DNA from: Pseudomonas sp. Leaf58
GTDB lineage: Bacteria; Pseudomonadota; Gammaproteobacteria; Pseudomonadales; Pseudomonadaceae
DNA length: 64,000 nt
NCBI RefSeq assembly: GCF_003627215.1
Contig: NZ_CP032678.1
Span: 1-64,000, forward strand
Direction: 5' to 3'
Each line of letters opens with the position of its first letter. The stretch's first letter is position 1. Made by a program: the position numbers and the translations under genes. The notes under the pieces were generated by a model, which searched no databases, was not told where the DNA came from, and worked only from the letters and a program-made list of their open reading frames with translations. Below are positions 52,645-60,237 of the stretch, one piece after another.

Positions 52645-54960
52645 ATGACTGATGCATTTAAGAAGATGATGTGGCGCCTCAACACCCTCGACATCGAGGA
52701 GCCTTGGGAGCTGCTGATCAATTTGCCTCAATATTATGATGACTTCACCGTTCCCCTGAAAAGCATTCCAGCGGTAATGCGCCTGGATCTTGGGGCGACC
52801 TTCTACGCCGCCCTGAAGCTGGTGGGCGTCAAGCATTCGGACACCATCCGCGCTGAAAAACTCGCGAAGGGAATGCTGGCGCCGGAGCCCAAGCGTGAAT
52901 ACATGCGCATCGATTTGAGCGATGGCATGCGCTCCATTTCGGTGTTTACCTTCAGCAAGCTCAAGGAATGGGAGTATGCCCAAACGGGCTCGATCGGCCA
53001 GATCATCCATGTGTCCGGAAAGGTAACGCTGGATAAGCGCGATGAAAGCAAAACCCTGGGCAACCTTGAGCTTGTCCCGGTAGGTGATCGAAACCGCATC
53101 GTGGCACGGTACCGAGGCAAGCCAGGCGTCATTCAGCCCTCCAAGGTTGCAGAGCTGACGAAAATTGCCGCCCTGAATTACCCGCAGGAGGCTGTCGAGC
53201 ACATGCTCGATGAGCTGGGGGTGGATGAGATGACCGTCCTGACCCATTGCCGCATTCCCTTCAACAGCCTCAAGCACCTGTTGATGACCTTGCACAATCC
53301 GCGACTGCCGGATGACCTGGAGAAGGCCATGCAGGCTGCGCGGCGACTCAATGCCTACTATGGCATTCGCAAGGCGATGGCGGCCACCAAGCGCGCTCCC
53401 AATCCGGATGCAGCCCTACCTGTCGATCGGGCGCTGATCAAGGCGCTGGTCGAGCAGCACCCCTACACACCAACACCTGATCAGCGCCGGGCAATCTGGG
53501 ACGTCATCCAGGACTTTTCCCAAGAAACGCCAATGGATCGACTGCTCTCGGCGGACGTGGGCAATGGCAAAACACTCGCTTACGGCATTCCCTCTGCCTA
53601 CGCGTGCTCGCTGGGCAAGAACGTGGTGATCATGTTGCCGACAGAGCCGTTGGCTGACCAGGTGGCCAAGAACATCCGCAAATGGTACCCCTCCCTCAAC
53701 ATTCACCTGGTTACGGCAGGTTTCAACGCGGAGGTTGCTGAGGGGTCGATGTTGATCGGTACAACAGCGATCCTCTCTTGGTTGAAGAAAAATCCGCACT
53801 GGAAGGTGTTCTTTGCAGTGACTGACGAGCAGCAGAAAATGGGTACTGTGCAGCGTGAGTCGATCAGCAGTCTGGGCACGCACGTGCTGGAAGCCACGGC
53901 AACCCCGATTCCGCGCACCATGGCGCAAACGATGTTTGGCAACAAAAAGATTACCGTGATCAAGGATTGTCCCGTCAAGAAGTCAATTCAGACGCAATTG
54001 ATCGGCAACACGATTCCGGAAAAGCGGATTGTCATGGATCTGCTGTACAAGCGCGTGGCGGCAGGTGACCGGGTGGCCCTGATCTACCCCCTAGTGGCCG
54101 AGCAGAAAGCCTTCTTCTATCACGTGAAAAGCGATGACCTGAAGGAGGCGGAAAAGATCTGTGCGGTGTTGAAGAAGAAATCCGGATTCTCGGTGAAAAA
54201 CCTGACAGTCCACACAGAATCCTCGGAAATGTTGGCTGGCATCGACCGGACAATTTCGGAAGGCTATGTGGTGGAGCTGCACGGTGAGGACGATGCCCAC
54301 AATCGACTGACCAAGCGCTTCATGCAAAAACTGGGCGAAGTGGCAGTTTCCCTCGAATACCTGGGATCGCAAGTCGATGAAGACCTGACCTTGCGTAACC
54401 AGAAAACCATCCTTCAGGGTGCTGCCAAGTGGGAAAAACTCAAGCCCAACCGTGTCGCCGTGATTCACGGTCGATCCAAGCGCGATGAAAAAACCACCAT
54501 TATTGACCTAATGAACGCCGGGGAAGCGGATGTCCTGCTGGCCACGACCCTGATTGAGATCGGGGTGGATATCGCCGACCTCAGAGCATTAGGGGTTATT
54601 GATGCCGATCACCTAGGGGCATTTACCCTGCACCAGCTGAGAGGGCGGGTGGCCCGTAATGGCGGCGAAGGCGATTTCTTCATGATCGCCAGTTCACCAC
54701 TGGATGATTTGGATCCGGTGGCGTTGAACCGATTGAACTTATTGGTCAAATACACGTCTGGCGATGACATTGCCCTGTACGACATGGAGCAAAGAGGCTT
54801 TGGCAACCTGGCTTCGGGCGGCAAGTCGCAGAAAGGATTCGAGAACGGTCTGTTCCCGCAGCTCAAGCTTTCCCCATCCGAATTGGATCAATTCCTGCGG
54901 GAGATGGAGCGTGACCTGCGTCAAGCGAGGGCGCAGAAAGAGGGCGCTCTCGCCCCCTAA
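52645..54960 (+). CDS. recG: RecG-like SF2 helicase
   Basis: 771 residues. Wedge/OB part near residues 85-200 (IDLSDGMRSISVFTFSKL), then helicase motifs: Walker A ADVGNGKT near 313, motif II TDEQQKMGT near 393 (RecG has DEQHRFG), and LEATATPIPRTMAQTMFG near 412. The second RecA domain has LIEIGVDIADLRALGVIDAD and HQLRGRVARN (motif VI). An insertion of about 90 residues near 475-560 is not usual. RecG remodels stalled forks and R-loops. The symbol denotes family only. Confidence 0.85.
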   Translation: MTDAFKKMMWRLNTLDIEEPWELLINLPQYYDDFTVPLKSIPAVMRLDLGATFYAALKLVGVKHSDTIRAEKLAKGMLAPEPKREYMRIDLSDGMRSISVFTFSKLKEWEYAQTGSIGQIIHVSGKVTLDKRDESKTLGNLELVPVGDRNRIVARYRGKPGVIQPSKVAELTKIAALNYPQEAVEHMLDELGVDEMTVLTHCRIPFNSLKHLLMTLHNPRLPDDLEKAMQAARRLNAYYGIRKAMAATKRAPNPDAALPVDRALIKALVEQHPYTPTPDQRRAIWDVIQDFSQETPMDRLLSADVGNGKTLAYGIPSAYACSLGKNVVIMLPTEPLADQVAKNIRKWYPSLNIHLVTAGFNAEVAEGSMLIGTTAILSWLKKNPHWKVFFAVTDEQQKMGTVQRESISSLGTHVLEATATPIPRTMAQTMFGNKKITVIKDCPVKKSIQTQLIGNTIPEKRIVMDLLYKRVAAGDRVALIYPLVAEQKAFFYHVKSDDLKEAEKICAVLKKKSGFSVKNLTVHTESSEMLAGIDRTISEGYVVELHGEDDAHNRLTKRFMQKLGEVAVSLEYLGSQVDEDLTLRNQKTILQGAAKWEKLKPNRVAVIHGRSKRDEKTTIIDLMNAGEADVLLATTLIEIGVDIADLRALGVIDADHLGAFTLHQLRGRVARNGGEGDFFMIASSPLDDLDPVALNRLNLLVKYTSGDDIALYDMEQRGFGNLASGGKSQKGFENGLFPQLKLSPSELDQFLREMERDLRQARAQKEGALAP

Positions 54961-55056
54961 GGGGCGCAGTAGAGCGGCTAGCCTACTCCAATAGTGCCAT
55001 TACTATGACGTCGTTCACTTGACTGTCAGATCCTTCGGGTTTCTATCAAATTGTGC

Positions 55057-55090
55057 TTGACGAACCCCTCACTTAACGGTATAAATTGAT
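55057..55090 (+). promoter_or_regulatory. Strong promoter with TAAATTGAT element
   Basis: TTGACG (55057-55062), exactly 17 bases, TATAAA (55080-55085), running into ATTGAT. Here the recurrent element coincides with the -10, preceded by TTAACGG, and has a good -35. The 298-base interval 54961-55258 holds this, a GC hairpin (CGCCCC/GGGGCG near 54951-54966) and about 170 bases of leader with no recognised motif. Confidence 0.7.
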
Positions 55091-55258
55091 CCAAGTGAAG
55101 GCGAATTGCCAAAACGGCAAGGGTTACGCGAAGTGACTCACGCATTTTAAAAGGTCTTACCCCAATCGATTAAGAGTCTGTCATCCATCTGTTGAGACGC
55201 CCGTTGATGACAGGGGTCTGGAAGACAAAGGCTCGATGGATTGTAAATCGGAGGCATC

Positions 55259-56464
55259 ATGAACACTCGCACTGATAGCAAATCGAATACCCTGGAATCC
55301 CGTGAGGCCTTGATCGCCCAGCTGGACGCCCTGGAGCCCGTTTGCGCGGATCTTTTGGCGGTCATGCCAGCCAGCGGCAAAGAACTCGCGGCCAAAGACA
55401 TCCAATTTGTGCGTCGTGACCTCCTGAAGGCTCACAACAAAGTTGTGGAGCTGGAGACCCTGTATGTCGAGACCCTGGGTCTGGACTTTGTTTCTGAGGA
55501 TGAAGCCCCGTTCATCACACAGGTTGCCGATGATCGCAAGGTCGCCACCGACGACTACTTCCGTGCCTTGCAACTGGAGTCCAAGCTGCAGAGCGCCTAC
55601 CGCGAATTCTCGTCGCAGATGACGCCCGCCTCGCTGGCGCCGCTGAGCAGCAAGCTGGAGGACATCAAGGTGATTCGCCAAGGGCTGTTCGCCCTGTACT
55701 GGGCGCTCCCGGATCTGGGCATGACCTATGACGAGTGGAATTCTCTGAGCCCACTTGCCCGTCGCGGCTTGCGCCCAATGGGGCGTCCAGCGCTGCCCCT
55801 GGAGTGCAAGATCACCCAGGCTCACTTGGAGCGTGACGCCCTGCTGGCGGAAGTGGATCGCCAGTCCGGTGGTGAGCTGAACACATTGGAAAAGGCTGTG
55901 GAGGGTGTCGTACTGTCGGCAGCAGGACGCCCGTCCATCAGTCCGATTGGCAAGGATGAGCGTGCCATTGGCAAGCTCAAGCGTGACCTCGCCGCACTGA
56001 AGCCAGAAGACTTCCCAAGCCCCGAGGAAGTGGCAAAACAGCCCCGGTTGGGTGACACCTATGATATGCGTGTTACCCGCATTAAGGGCAAGATTGCCGA
56101 TCTGGAGGCGCGTGTTCGGGCAGCCGAAGACGAACTGACCGGTGTTGATAAGCTTCGTCGGCAATTCGAAAAGCTGCGTGCTCGTCACCGTGATCTGGTT
56201 CTGGCCGAGGCAAACACTAGCGGCAAAGAGCAGGCCAGCTTGCTGCTGGAAACATTGCAGAACGAATACAGCCAGCAGGTGGTGTTCGAGCAGATCCATC
56301 AGCTGGATCCGAATGCGAAGGAAACCTTGACCCACAAGGTCAACCCTCGCGAAACCAAGAGCCGCATTGCTCGACTGAAGATGAATGGCCAGCTTGATCG
56401 CGCTGAGCAGCTCATTCTTCAGCAGATCGCCGAGAAGATCGTCGGCAATCGCCGCAGCGCTTAA
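55259..56464 (+). CDS. Hypothetical coiled-coil protein
   Basis: 401 residues, almost entirely charged alpha-helix with long heptad-like stretches (AHNKVVELETLYVETL, KIADLEARVRAAEDELTGVD). No signal peptide or membrane segment. Not recognised. CGGAGG precedes the ATG and a consensus promoter lies 170 bases upstream, so it is probably well expressed. A structural or scaffold role is a guess. Confidence 0.7.
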   Translation: MNTRTDSKSNTLESREALIAQLDALEPVCADLLAVMPASGKELAAKDIQFVRRDLLKAHNKVVELETLYVETLGLDFVSEDEAPFITQVADDRKVATDDYFRALQLESKLQSAYREFSSQMTPASLAPLSSKLEDIKVIRQGLFALYWALPDLGMTYDEWNSLSPLARRGLRPMGRPALPLECKITQAHLERDALLAEVDRQSGGELNTLEKAVEGVVLSAAGRPSISPIGKDERAIGKLKRDLAALKPEDFPSPEEVAKQPRLGDTYDMRVTRIKGKIADLEARVRAAEDELTGVDKLRRQFEKLRARHRDLVLAEANTSGKEQASLLLETLQNEYSQQVVFEQIHQLDPNAKETLTHKVNPRETKSRIARLKMNGQLDRAEQLILQQIAEKIVGNRRSA

Positions 56465-56477
56465 GGGGTGAGTCAGG

Positions 56478-56505
56478 CCTGCCTTGCAAGAGGCAGGTCT
56501 TTTTT
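56478..56505 (+). terminator. Intrinsic terminator
   Basis: CCTGCC (56478-56483) and GGCAGG (56492-56497) around an 8-base loop, followed by TCTTTTTT, 14 bases after the coiled-coil gene. Confidence 0.85.
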
Positions 56506-56516
56506 ATGCGTATTGA

Positions 56517-56990
56517 TCAGCTTTTGATCTGGGGTGGGCGACGACTGGTGACGCGCAGGTTGTGGTCAGGCTGTTTCCACAGGTAGACCTGGCACCAGAA
56601 GGTTTTGGAAAAGATCACTGCCCACGGGGATGTCGCATCCTTGAGTCGGATGAGGGTGGCCCCCAGCCAGGCTGAAAGGCAGCTTAGCGCGCCGGCAGCG
56701 ATGCTGATCCATAGCGGGAAGACCTCGATGCGGCCTTTGGCCAGCAGGTTGATGCCGATGGTCTGCAGTTCCTTGTTCCAGCCACCTGCGTTCGCTTCCT
56801 GCAGCCAGAGCAGGGGTAGGGTGGACTTCAAGACGATGGGGTAAGCGGCAAACGCCATGATCAGCAGCGCCAGGACAATCAGCCCCGAGCCGGTAATCAC
56901 GCGCCACAGAGCCCTGCGCTTCAGTGCATATTCGTATTCAAGCTGCTCGCTGGATACAGCGCGTGCCGAACGTCCAGAGACATTTCCCAT
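56517..56990 (-). CDS. Two-helix inner-membrane protein
   Basis: 157 residues with two membrane segments (SGLIVLALLIMAFAAYPIVL; LWISIAAGALSCLSAWLGAT) and a basic end. Not recognised. The ATG has AGGTG upstream and lies inside the end of the phosphatase-like gene; the two frames overlap by 70 bases. Confidence 0.6.
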   Translation of the reverse strand: MGNVSGRSARAVSSEQLEYEYALKRRALWRVITGSGLIVLALLIMAFAAYPIVLKSTLPLLWLQEANAGGWNKELQTIGINLLAKGRIEVFPLWISIAAGALSCLSAWLGATLIRLKDATSPWAVIFSKTFWCQVYLWKQPDHNLRVTSRRPPQIKS

Positions 56991-57730
56991 GTATTCACCT
57001 GTTCAATAGAAGACTGTAAATGATTGATTTCGATACTGCACAGCAGGCTTTGATGCTCATACTGAGCACCATGGGCCGTGCAGGAGGATCCGGTTACGAT
57101 AATTCTGTTATGGCGTACATGATGGGTTGCTGCTGGTTTTTCCAGCGAAAATGCCGCGATGTTCTGGTGCACCCCTGGTGCAGGTCGCTGCGCACCCCCA
57201 GGAATCATGCCCAGGCACCTGAGCGTGTCAATGCGGCTCATAAACAGCTGCAAGCCCTGGGCGGAATTGGCGCTCTTCAAAAGCTCGCTGCGCGTATGTT
57301 CCCAAGGAATATCCTCGCGCATTGGTCTGTTACTAAAGACTATAAGGCCTTCCTCGGTCGACCACTCCAGGGCGACAGGCGCGCCCGCAAGGGCTCGCTG
57401 GAGCATTGCCTTTTCGTCACGACTCATGGCACCCAGCCATTGCCCGATCAGGGTGCCTTCGGCGGAATGGCTGCCCCGGTTCAGGCGATCCAGCACATGG
57501 GCTTCATTCGGCCCAAGCACCGCCTCCAGCCATGGTTGAGAAAGGTAGTAGTGAGCCTGGCGCGACGACGCGGCATAGCCTAGGAAATTCCCGAGTAGAA
57601 CGACCTTGTCCAATTGTGGCTTAAAGGCAACCTGACGCATCCAGAAACCCAGCGCAGGGAAGTGGCCGAAAAGCTCGCCAATGACAAACAGCCGCCCGCC
57701 CGATTGCAGGGTGAGGGTCTTGGTGTGCAT
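56921..57730 (-). CDS. Degenerate metallophosphatase-like protein
   Basis: 269 residues from ATG 57730. The order matches PP2A/ApaH-type phosphatases: RLFVIGELFGHFPALGFWM, then VVLLGNFLGYAASS, then AVLGPNEAHVLD. In active enzymes these are GDxHG, GDxVDRG and GNHE; here the metal-binding Asp and His residues are replaced (GELFG, GNFLGYA, GPNE). It is probably a catalytically dead binding protein. Divergent from the EAL gene with a TATATTGAC element between them. Confidence 0.65.
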   Translation of the reverse strand: MHTKTLTLQSGGRLFVIGELFGHFPALGFWMRQVAFKPQLDKVVLLGNFLGYAASSRQAHYYLSQPWLEAVLGPNEAHVLDRLNRGSHSAEGTLIGQWLGAMSRDEKAMLQRALAGAPVALEWSTEEGLIVFSNRPMREDIPWEHTRSELLKSANSAQGLQLFMSRIDTLRCLGMIPGGAQRPAPGVHQNIAAFSLEKPAATHHVRHNRIIVTGSSCTAHGAQYEHQSLLCSIEINHLQSSIEQVNTWEMSLDVRHALYPASSLNTNMH

Positions 57731-57790
57731 ATTGTTTTCCTTGTTATCCAATATTTTGCTAAAGATTGACCGACTTCGCAATCTATCTTT

Positions 57791-57799
57791 GTCAATATA
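57791..57799 (-). promoter_or_regulatory. TATATTGAC element upstream of the phosphatase-like gene
   Basis: On the minus strand the core ends 61 bases before the ATG at 57730, in the divergent interval with the EAL gene. Confidence 0.45.
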
Positions 57800-57852
57800 A
57801 GCATTACTGTGTTTCAATGGCTGTATTAGAGACCTGCTACATGAGGGGCACC

Positions 57853-58659
57853 ATGGGGAGCCTGAAAGCGATTTTCTCAAAGCGGTTTGGTATGCAGTTT
57901 CAGCCCATTGTGGACATGAAAACTCTGCAGCTCACGCGCTATGAGGCCCTCATGAGGCCACTGAGCTTTACCGGGGATACCGAAGCCCTGGTGAATCGCA
58001 TGGAAAAATCCGGCGAGATCAGTGAGTTCGATCTCTGGGTGCTCGACACCGTGATCAACACCCTGAAGCAGATCCCGGACGGGCCGGAAGTCGCGGTCAA
58101 TCTGTCGGCCAAAAGCCTGTGCGACCCACTGTTCCATGAAGAAGCCAGCTGGCTCCTGTCGCGCAAGCCTAAGGACGTCAAAATCGAATTTGAAATCACC
58201 GAGTCTGAGCCTATTCGCGATATGCGCTTGGCCAGGGCCTTCGTCGATCTGGTCAAAGCACAGGGCTGCAAAGTCGGTCAGGACGATTTCGGTACCGGAT
58301 ACGCGAAATTCAGCGTGGTTCAGGACTTGAACCTGGACTACCTCAAACTGTCGGCCAAACTGACGACCGCCATCCAGACCAGTGCCTCGGCCCAGCGCCT
58401 GATTACCACGGCGGTAAATGCCTGCCATGCGCGGGGCATGAAAGTGGTGGCCGAGCACATTGACAACCCCATGCAATACGCCTGGCTTCGCGATGCGGGC
58501 ATTGACCATGGACAGGGGTGGCTGTTCTCGAAGGCGGGCAAGGAGTTGCGCCGCGAGATGTGCTACAAGGAAACCTTGCGGGCAGCGGTCGAGAAAGATC
58601 GCGAGGGCGCTGCACCCAGTGCAAAAGTCATCACCTTTGGCTCGCTCAATCCGCCTTGA
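57853..58659 (+). CDS. EAL-domain cyclic-di-GMP phosphodiesterase
   Basis: 268 residues from ATG 57853, chosen because GAGG lies 6 bases upstream; starts at 57817 and 57841 are possible. The EAL motif itself is intact (YEALMRPL near 30), as are AVNLSAKSL, EFEITESEP, QDDFGTGYAKF, LDYLKLSAK, VVAEHIDN and HGQGWLFSK, i.e. the metal- and substrate-binding residues expected of an active phosphodiesterase. There is no GGDEF, PAS or membrane domain, so it would be a free-standing enzyme lowering c-di-GMP, which in Pseudomonas shifts cells away from biofilm and affects pili. Confidence 0.88.
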   Translation: MGSLKAIFSKRFGMQFQPIVDMKTLQLTRYEALMRPLSFTGDTEALVNRMEKSGEISEFDLWVLDTVINTLKQIPDGPEVAVNLSAKSLCDPLFHEEASWLLSRKPKDVKIEFEITESEPIRDMRLARAFVDLVKAQGCKVGQDDFGTGYAKFSVVQDLNLDYLKLSAKLTTAIQTSASAQRLITTAVNACHARGMKVVAEHIDNPMQYAWLRDAGIDHGQGWLFSKAGKELRREMCYKETLRAAVEKDREGAAPSAKVITFGSLNPP

Positions 58660-58674
58660 GTCGAGCTGGCTCCC

Positions 58675-58977
58675 TCAAGATGGATTTCGAAGAGAAAGGT
58701 GCCATGAGGCACCTTTAGCTTTGGGGAGGGCAGGTAATTGGCACAAGCCATTCAAAATAGCCTGGCGGATGCGCTCCATGTTGCCGTCCTTGTTGCGCCA
58801 TATCCGGCCATTCGTGATGGCCGAGGCTGCCGAATAGCTATAGATAGGCAGCGATAGTTCATAGCTTTTTCCTTGGTATTCCACAGTGATCCGACACTTG
58901 TGGGTTTTCTTTGCATTGTTGCTATTTCTGCGAACACCCTGGAACTTGCTAATTTTCACATCTTCATGGATGGTCAT
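58675..58977 (-). CDS. Small hypothetical protein
   Basis: 100 residues, basic N-terminal half with strand-like sequence (CRITVEYQGKSYELSLPIYS) and a helical end. Not recognised. It converges with the EAL gene 15 bases away and lies just after the next minus-strand gene. Confidence 0.5.
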   Translation of the reverse strand: MTIHEDVKISKFQGVRRNSNNAKKTHKCRITVEYQGKSYELSLPIYSYSAASAITNGRIWRNKDGNMERIRQAILNGLCQLPALPKAKGASWHLSLRNPS

Positions 58978-58992
58978 ACTAATTTCTTAGGG

Positions 58993-59268
58993 CTATGCTC
59001 CATGAGATGGGGAGCGGGTTTCTGACTTATCGCTTACCAGGGGGATTTTTTCGAAAAACATCTTACAAGCGATCAAGCCCAGGGTGGTGGATGATATCAG
59101 TGTGAAACCCAAGCTAAGAAATCGCAATTTGTGGAGTTCGTCATCTGGGCTCGCAGAAAACATAGCAATGGTGTGCAATACAAAGCCGATAACCGCTAGC
59201 ACCTGAATGAGTAGTAAGAACCAATCGAGGCCTGATGGCTTAATCTGCGTATAATTGTTGGTTTGCAT
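58993..59268 (-). CDS. Small two-helix membrane protein
   Basis: 91 residues with two hydrophobic helices (FLLLIQVLAVIGFVLHTIAM; FLSLGFTLISSTTLGLIA) and a charged end. Not recognised. GGAGGAATTC lies before the ATG. The 59269-59445 interval upstream holds no other gene. Confidence 0.6.
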   Translation of the reverse strand: MQTNNYTQIKPSGLDWFLLLIQVLAVIGFVLHTIAMFSASPDDELHKLRFLSLGFTLISSTTLGLIACKMFFEKIPLVSDKSETRSPSHGA

Positions 59269-59445
59269 GAATTCCTCCGATGAGTTCAGGAAAGGCTTTC
59301 TCTCGCGAGCATGCTAGCAAAATACCTGTAAAGTGTCCCAAAATTGTCATCTAAAATCCCAATGCAGGCGTGAGAACACCCGGAAGATGATGGTTTTTCC
59401 GCTGTCACGGCGCCTGGTGGCTGACGGGGCTGAAGCGACATGCAG

Positions 59446-59751
59446 CTAGAGCTCGTGCGTAGGAGCCGGCTCTGGGGGAGTCGCTTCTTCGCCGTGCCGG
59501 CTGCTGTTTTTGCGTACAAACGGCTGTATCAGCCCCCGCCACAGCCCCAGCAGGTTGGTCAGGATGAAGCAGCTCTCCAGGAGCAGAAGACCCCACGCCT
59601 GGGTCATGACGGCAAACACCGACATGCAGCTGCTGCTGACCAGGAAGCTGATCCAGCCGTAGGGGGAGTACTTGGAGTGACTGGCGACCATGGCCGCGCC
59701 AGCGATACCGGTGGCGGCGCCCATCCATTCAAAAAACGTGTGCAGAAGCAT
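59446..59751 (-). CDS. Small multi-helix membrane protein
   Basis: About 101 residues from ATG 59751, preceded by GGGTG. Three hydrophobic segments (AATGIAGAAMVAS, ISFLVSSSCMSVFAVM, GLLLLESCFILTNLLGLW) are followed by a Pro/Glu/Arg-rich tail. It resembles small PQ-loop/YgjV-like membrane proteins; the longer frame upstream runs over a terminator and is rejected. Confidence 0.6.
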   Translation of the reverse strand: MLLHTFFEWMGAATGIAGAAMVASHSKYSPYGWISFLVSSSCMSVFAVMTQAWGLLLLESCFILTNLLGLWRGLIQPFVRKNSSRHGEEATPPEPAPTHEL

Positions 59752-59763
59752 GCAATCACCCAC

Positions 59764-59788
59764 AAAAAAAGGCCCCAGTGGATGGGGC
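59764..59788 (-). terminator. Terminator of the topB operon (minus strand)
   Basis: GCCCCA and TGGGGC arms (59772-59777 and 59783-59788) followed on the minus strand by seven Ts (59770-59764). It closes the minus-strand operon before the membrane protein gene. Confidence 0.88.
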
Positions 59789-59815
59789 ACCATTGAAAAT
59801 AACGGGAGCGGGCGC

Positions 59816-60234
59816 TTAGGGCTGCAATGACGGCTCTGCCGCCCGCGACACCACACCATTGATCACGCCAAAGTGCTCCTCAAGGATTTGATTCATGCGC
59901 CGCCAGGCCTTGGGGCTGCGCTTTTCCATTTCGGCCAGGCCTGTGCCCAGACCACCGAGGGGAAACACCAGGGTGTATTTACGGCTCAATTTGTCAAATC
60001 CCGAAGAGCCTGTTCCACCGCCTTGATTTCATCGTCCTGGTCGGAGAAATACGCGGCATCATACCGAGCCGGCTCGCGCTTTGTGGGAACGCCAAACGCA
60101 TTGGGCATCGGGCGAATGATAGCCTGACCGATTTTCTTGCCCTTGCGTCTCAGGTTGTCACCGAAGACAAAGATCTCATTCGGACGGCTCTGAACCAATT
60201 TAATGGTAAAGCGTTCTTCAAAGCGCACTTTCAT
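59816..60234 (-). CDS. Small conserved-type protein, frame interrupted
   Basis: The first 82 codons (EIFVFGDNLRRKGKKIGQ, PNAFGVPTKREPA) stop at 59988-59986. The -1 frame continues in a matching way (FDKLSRKYTLVFPLGGLGTG, LAEMEKRSPKAWRRMNQIL) to a TAA at 59816. Both halves resemble a single family of about 140 residues with the features VFGDN, GIPTKR and GxGxGLA that I recall from uncharacterised phage and bacterial proteins. A T4 instead of T3 near 59995-59997 would restore the frame (RDFDKLSRKY). It is in operon 4 bases after topB. Confidence 0.6.
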
Positions 60235-60237
60235 GGG

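Noticed and set aside
59286..59519. 77-codon minus-strand ORF
   Set aside because: Starts inside the membrane-protein gene in another frame and has no ribosome site or recognisable feature.
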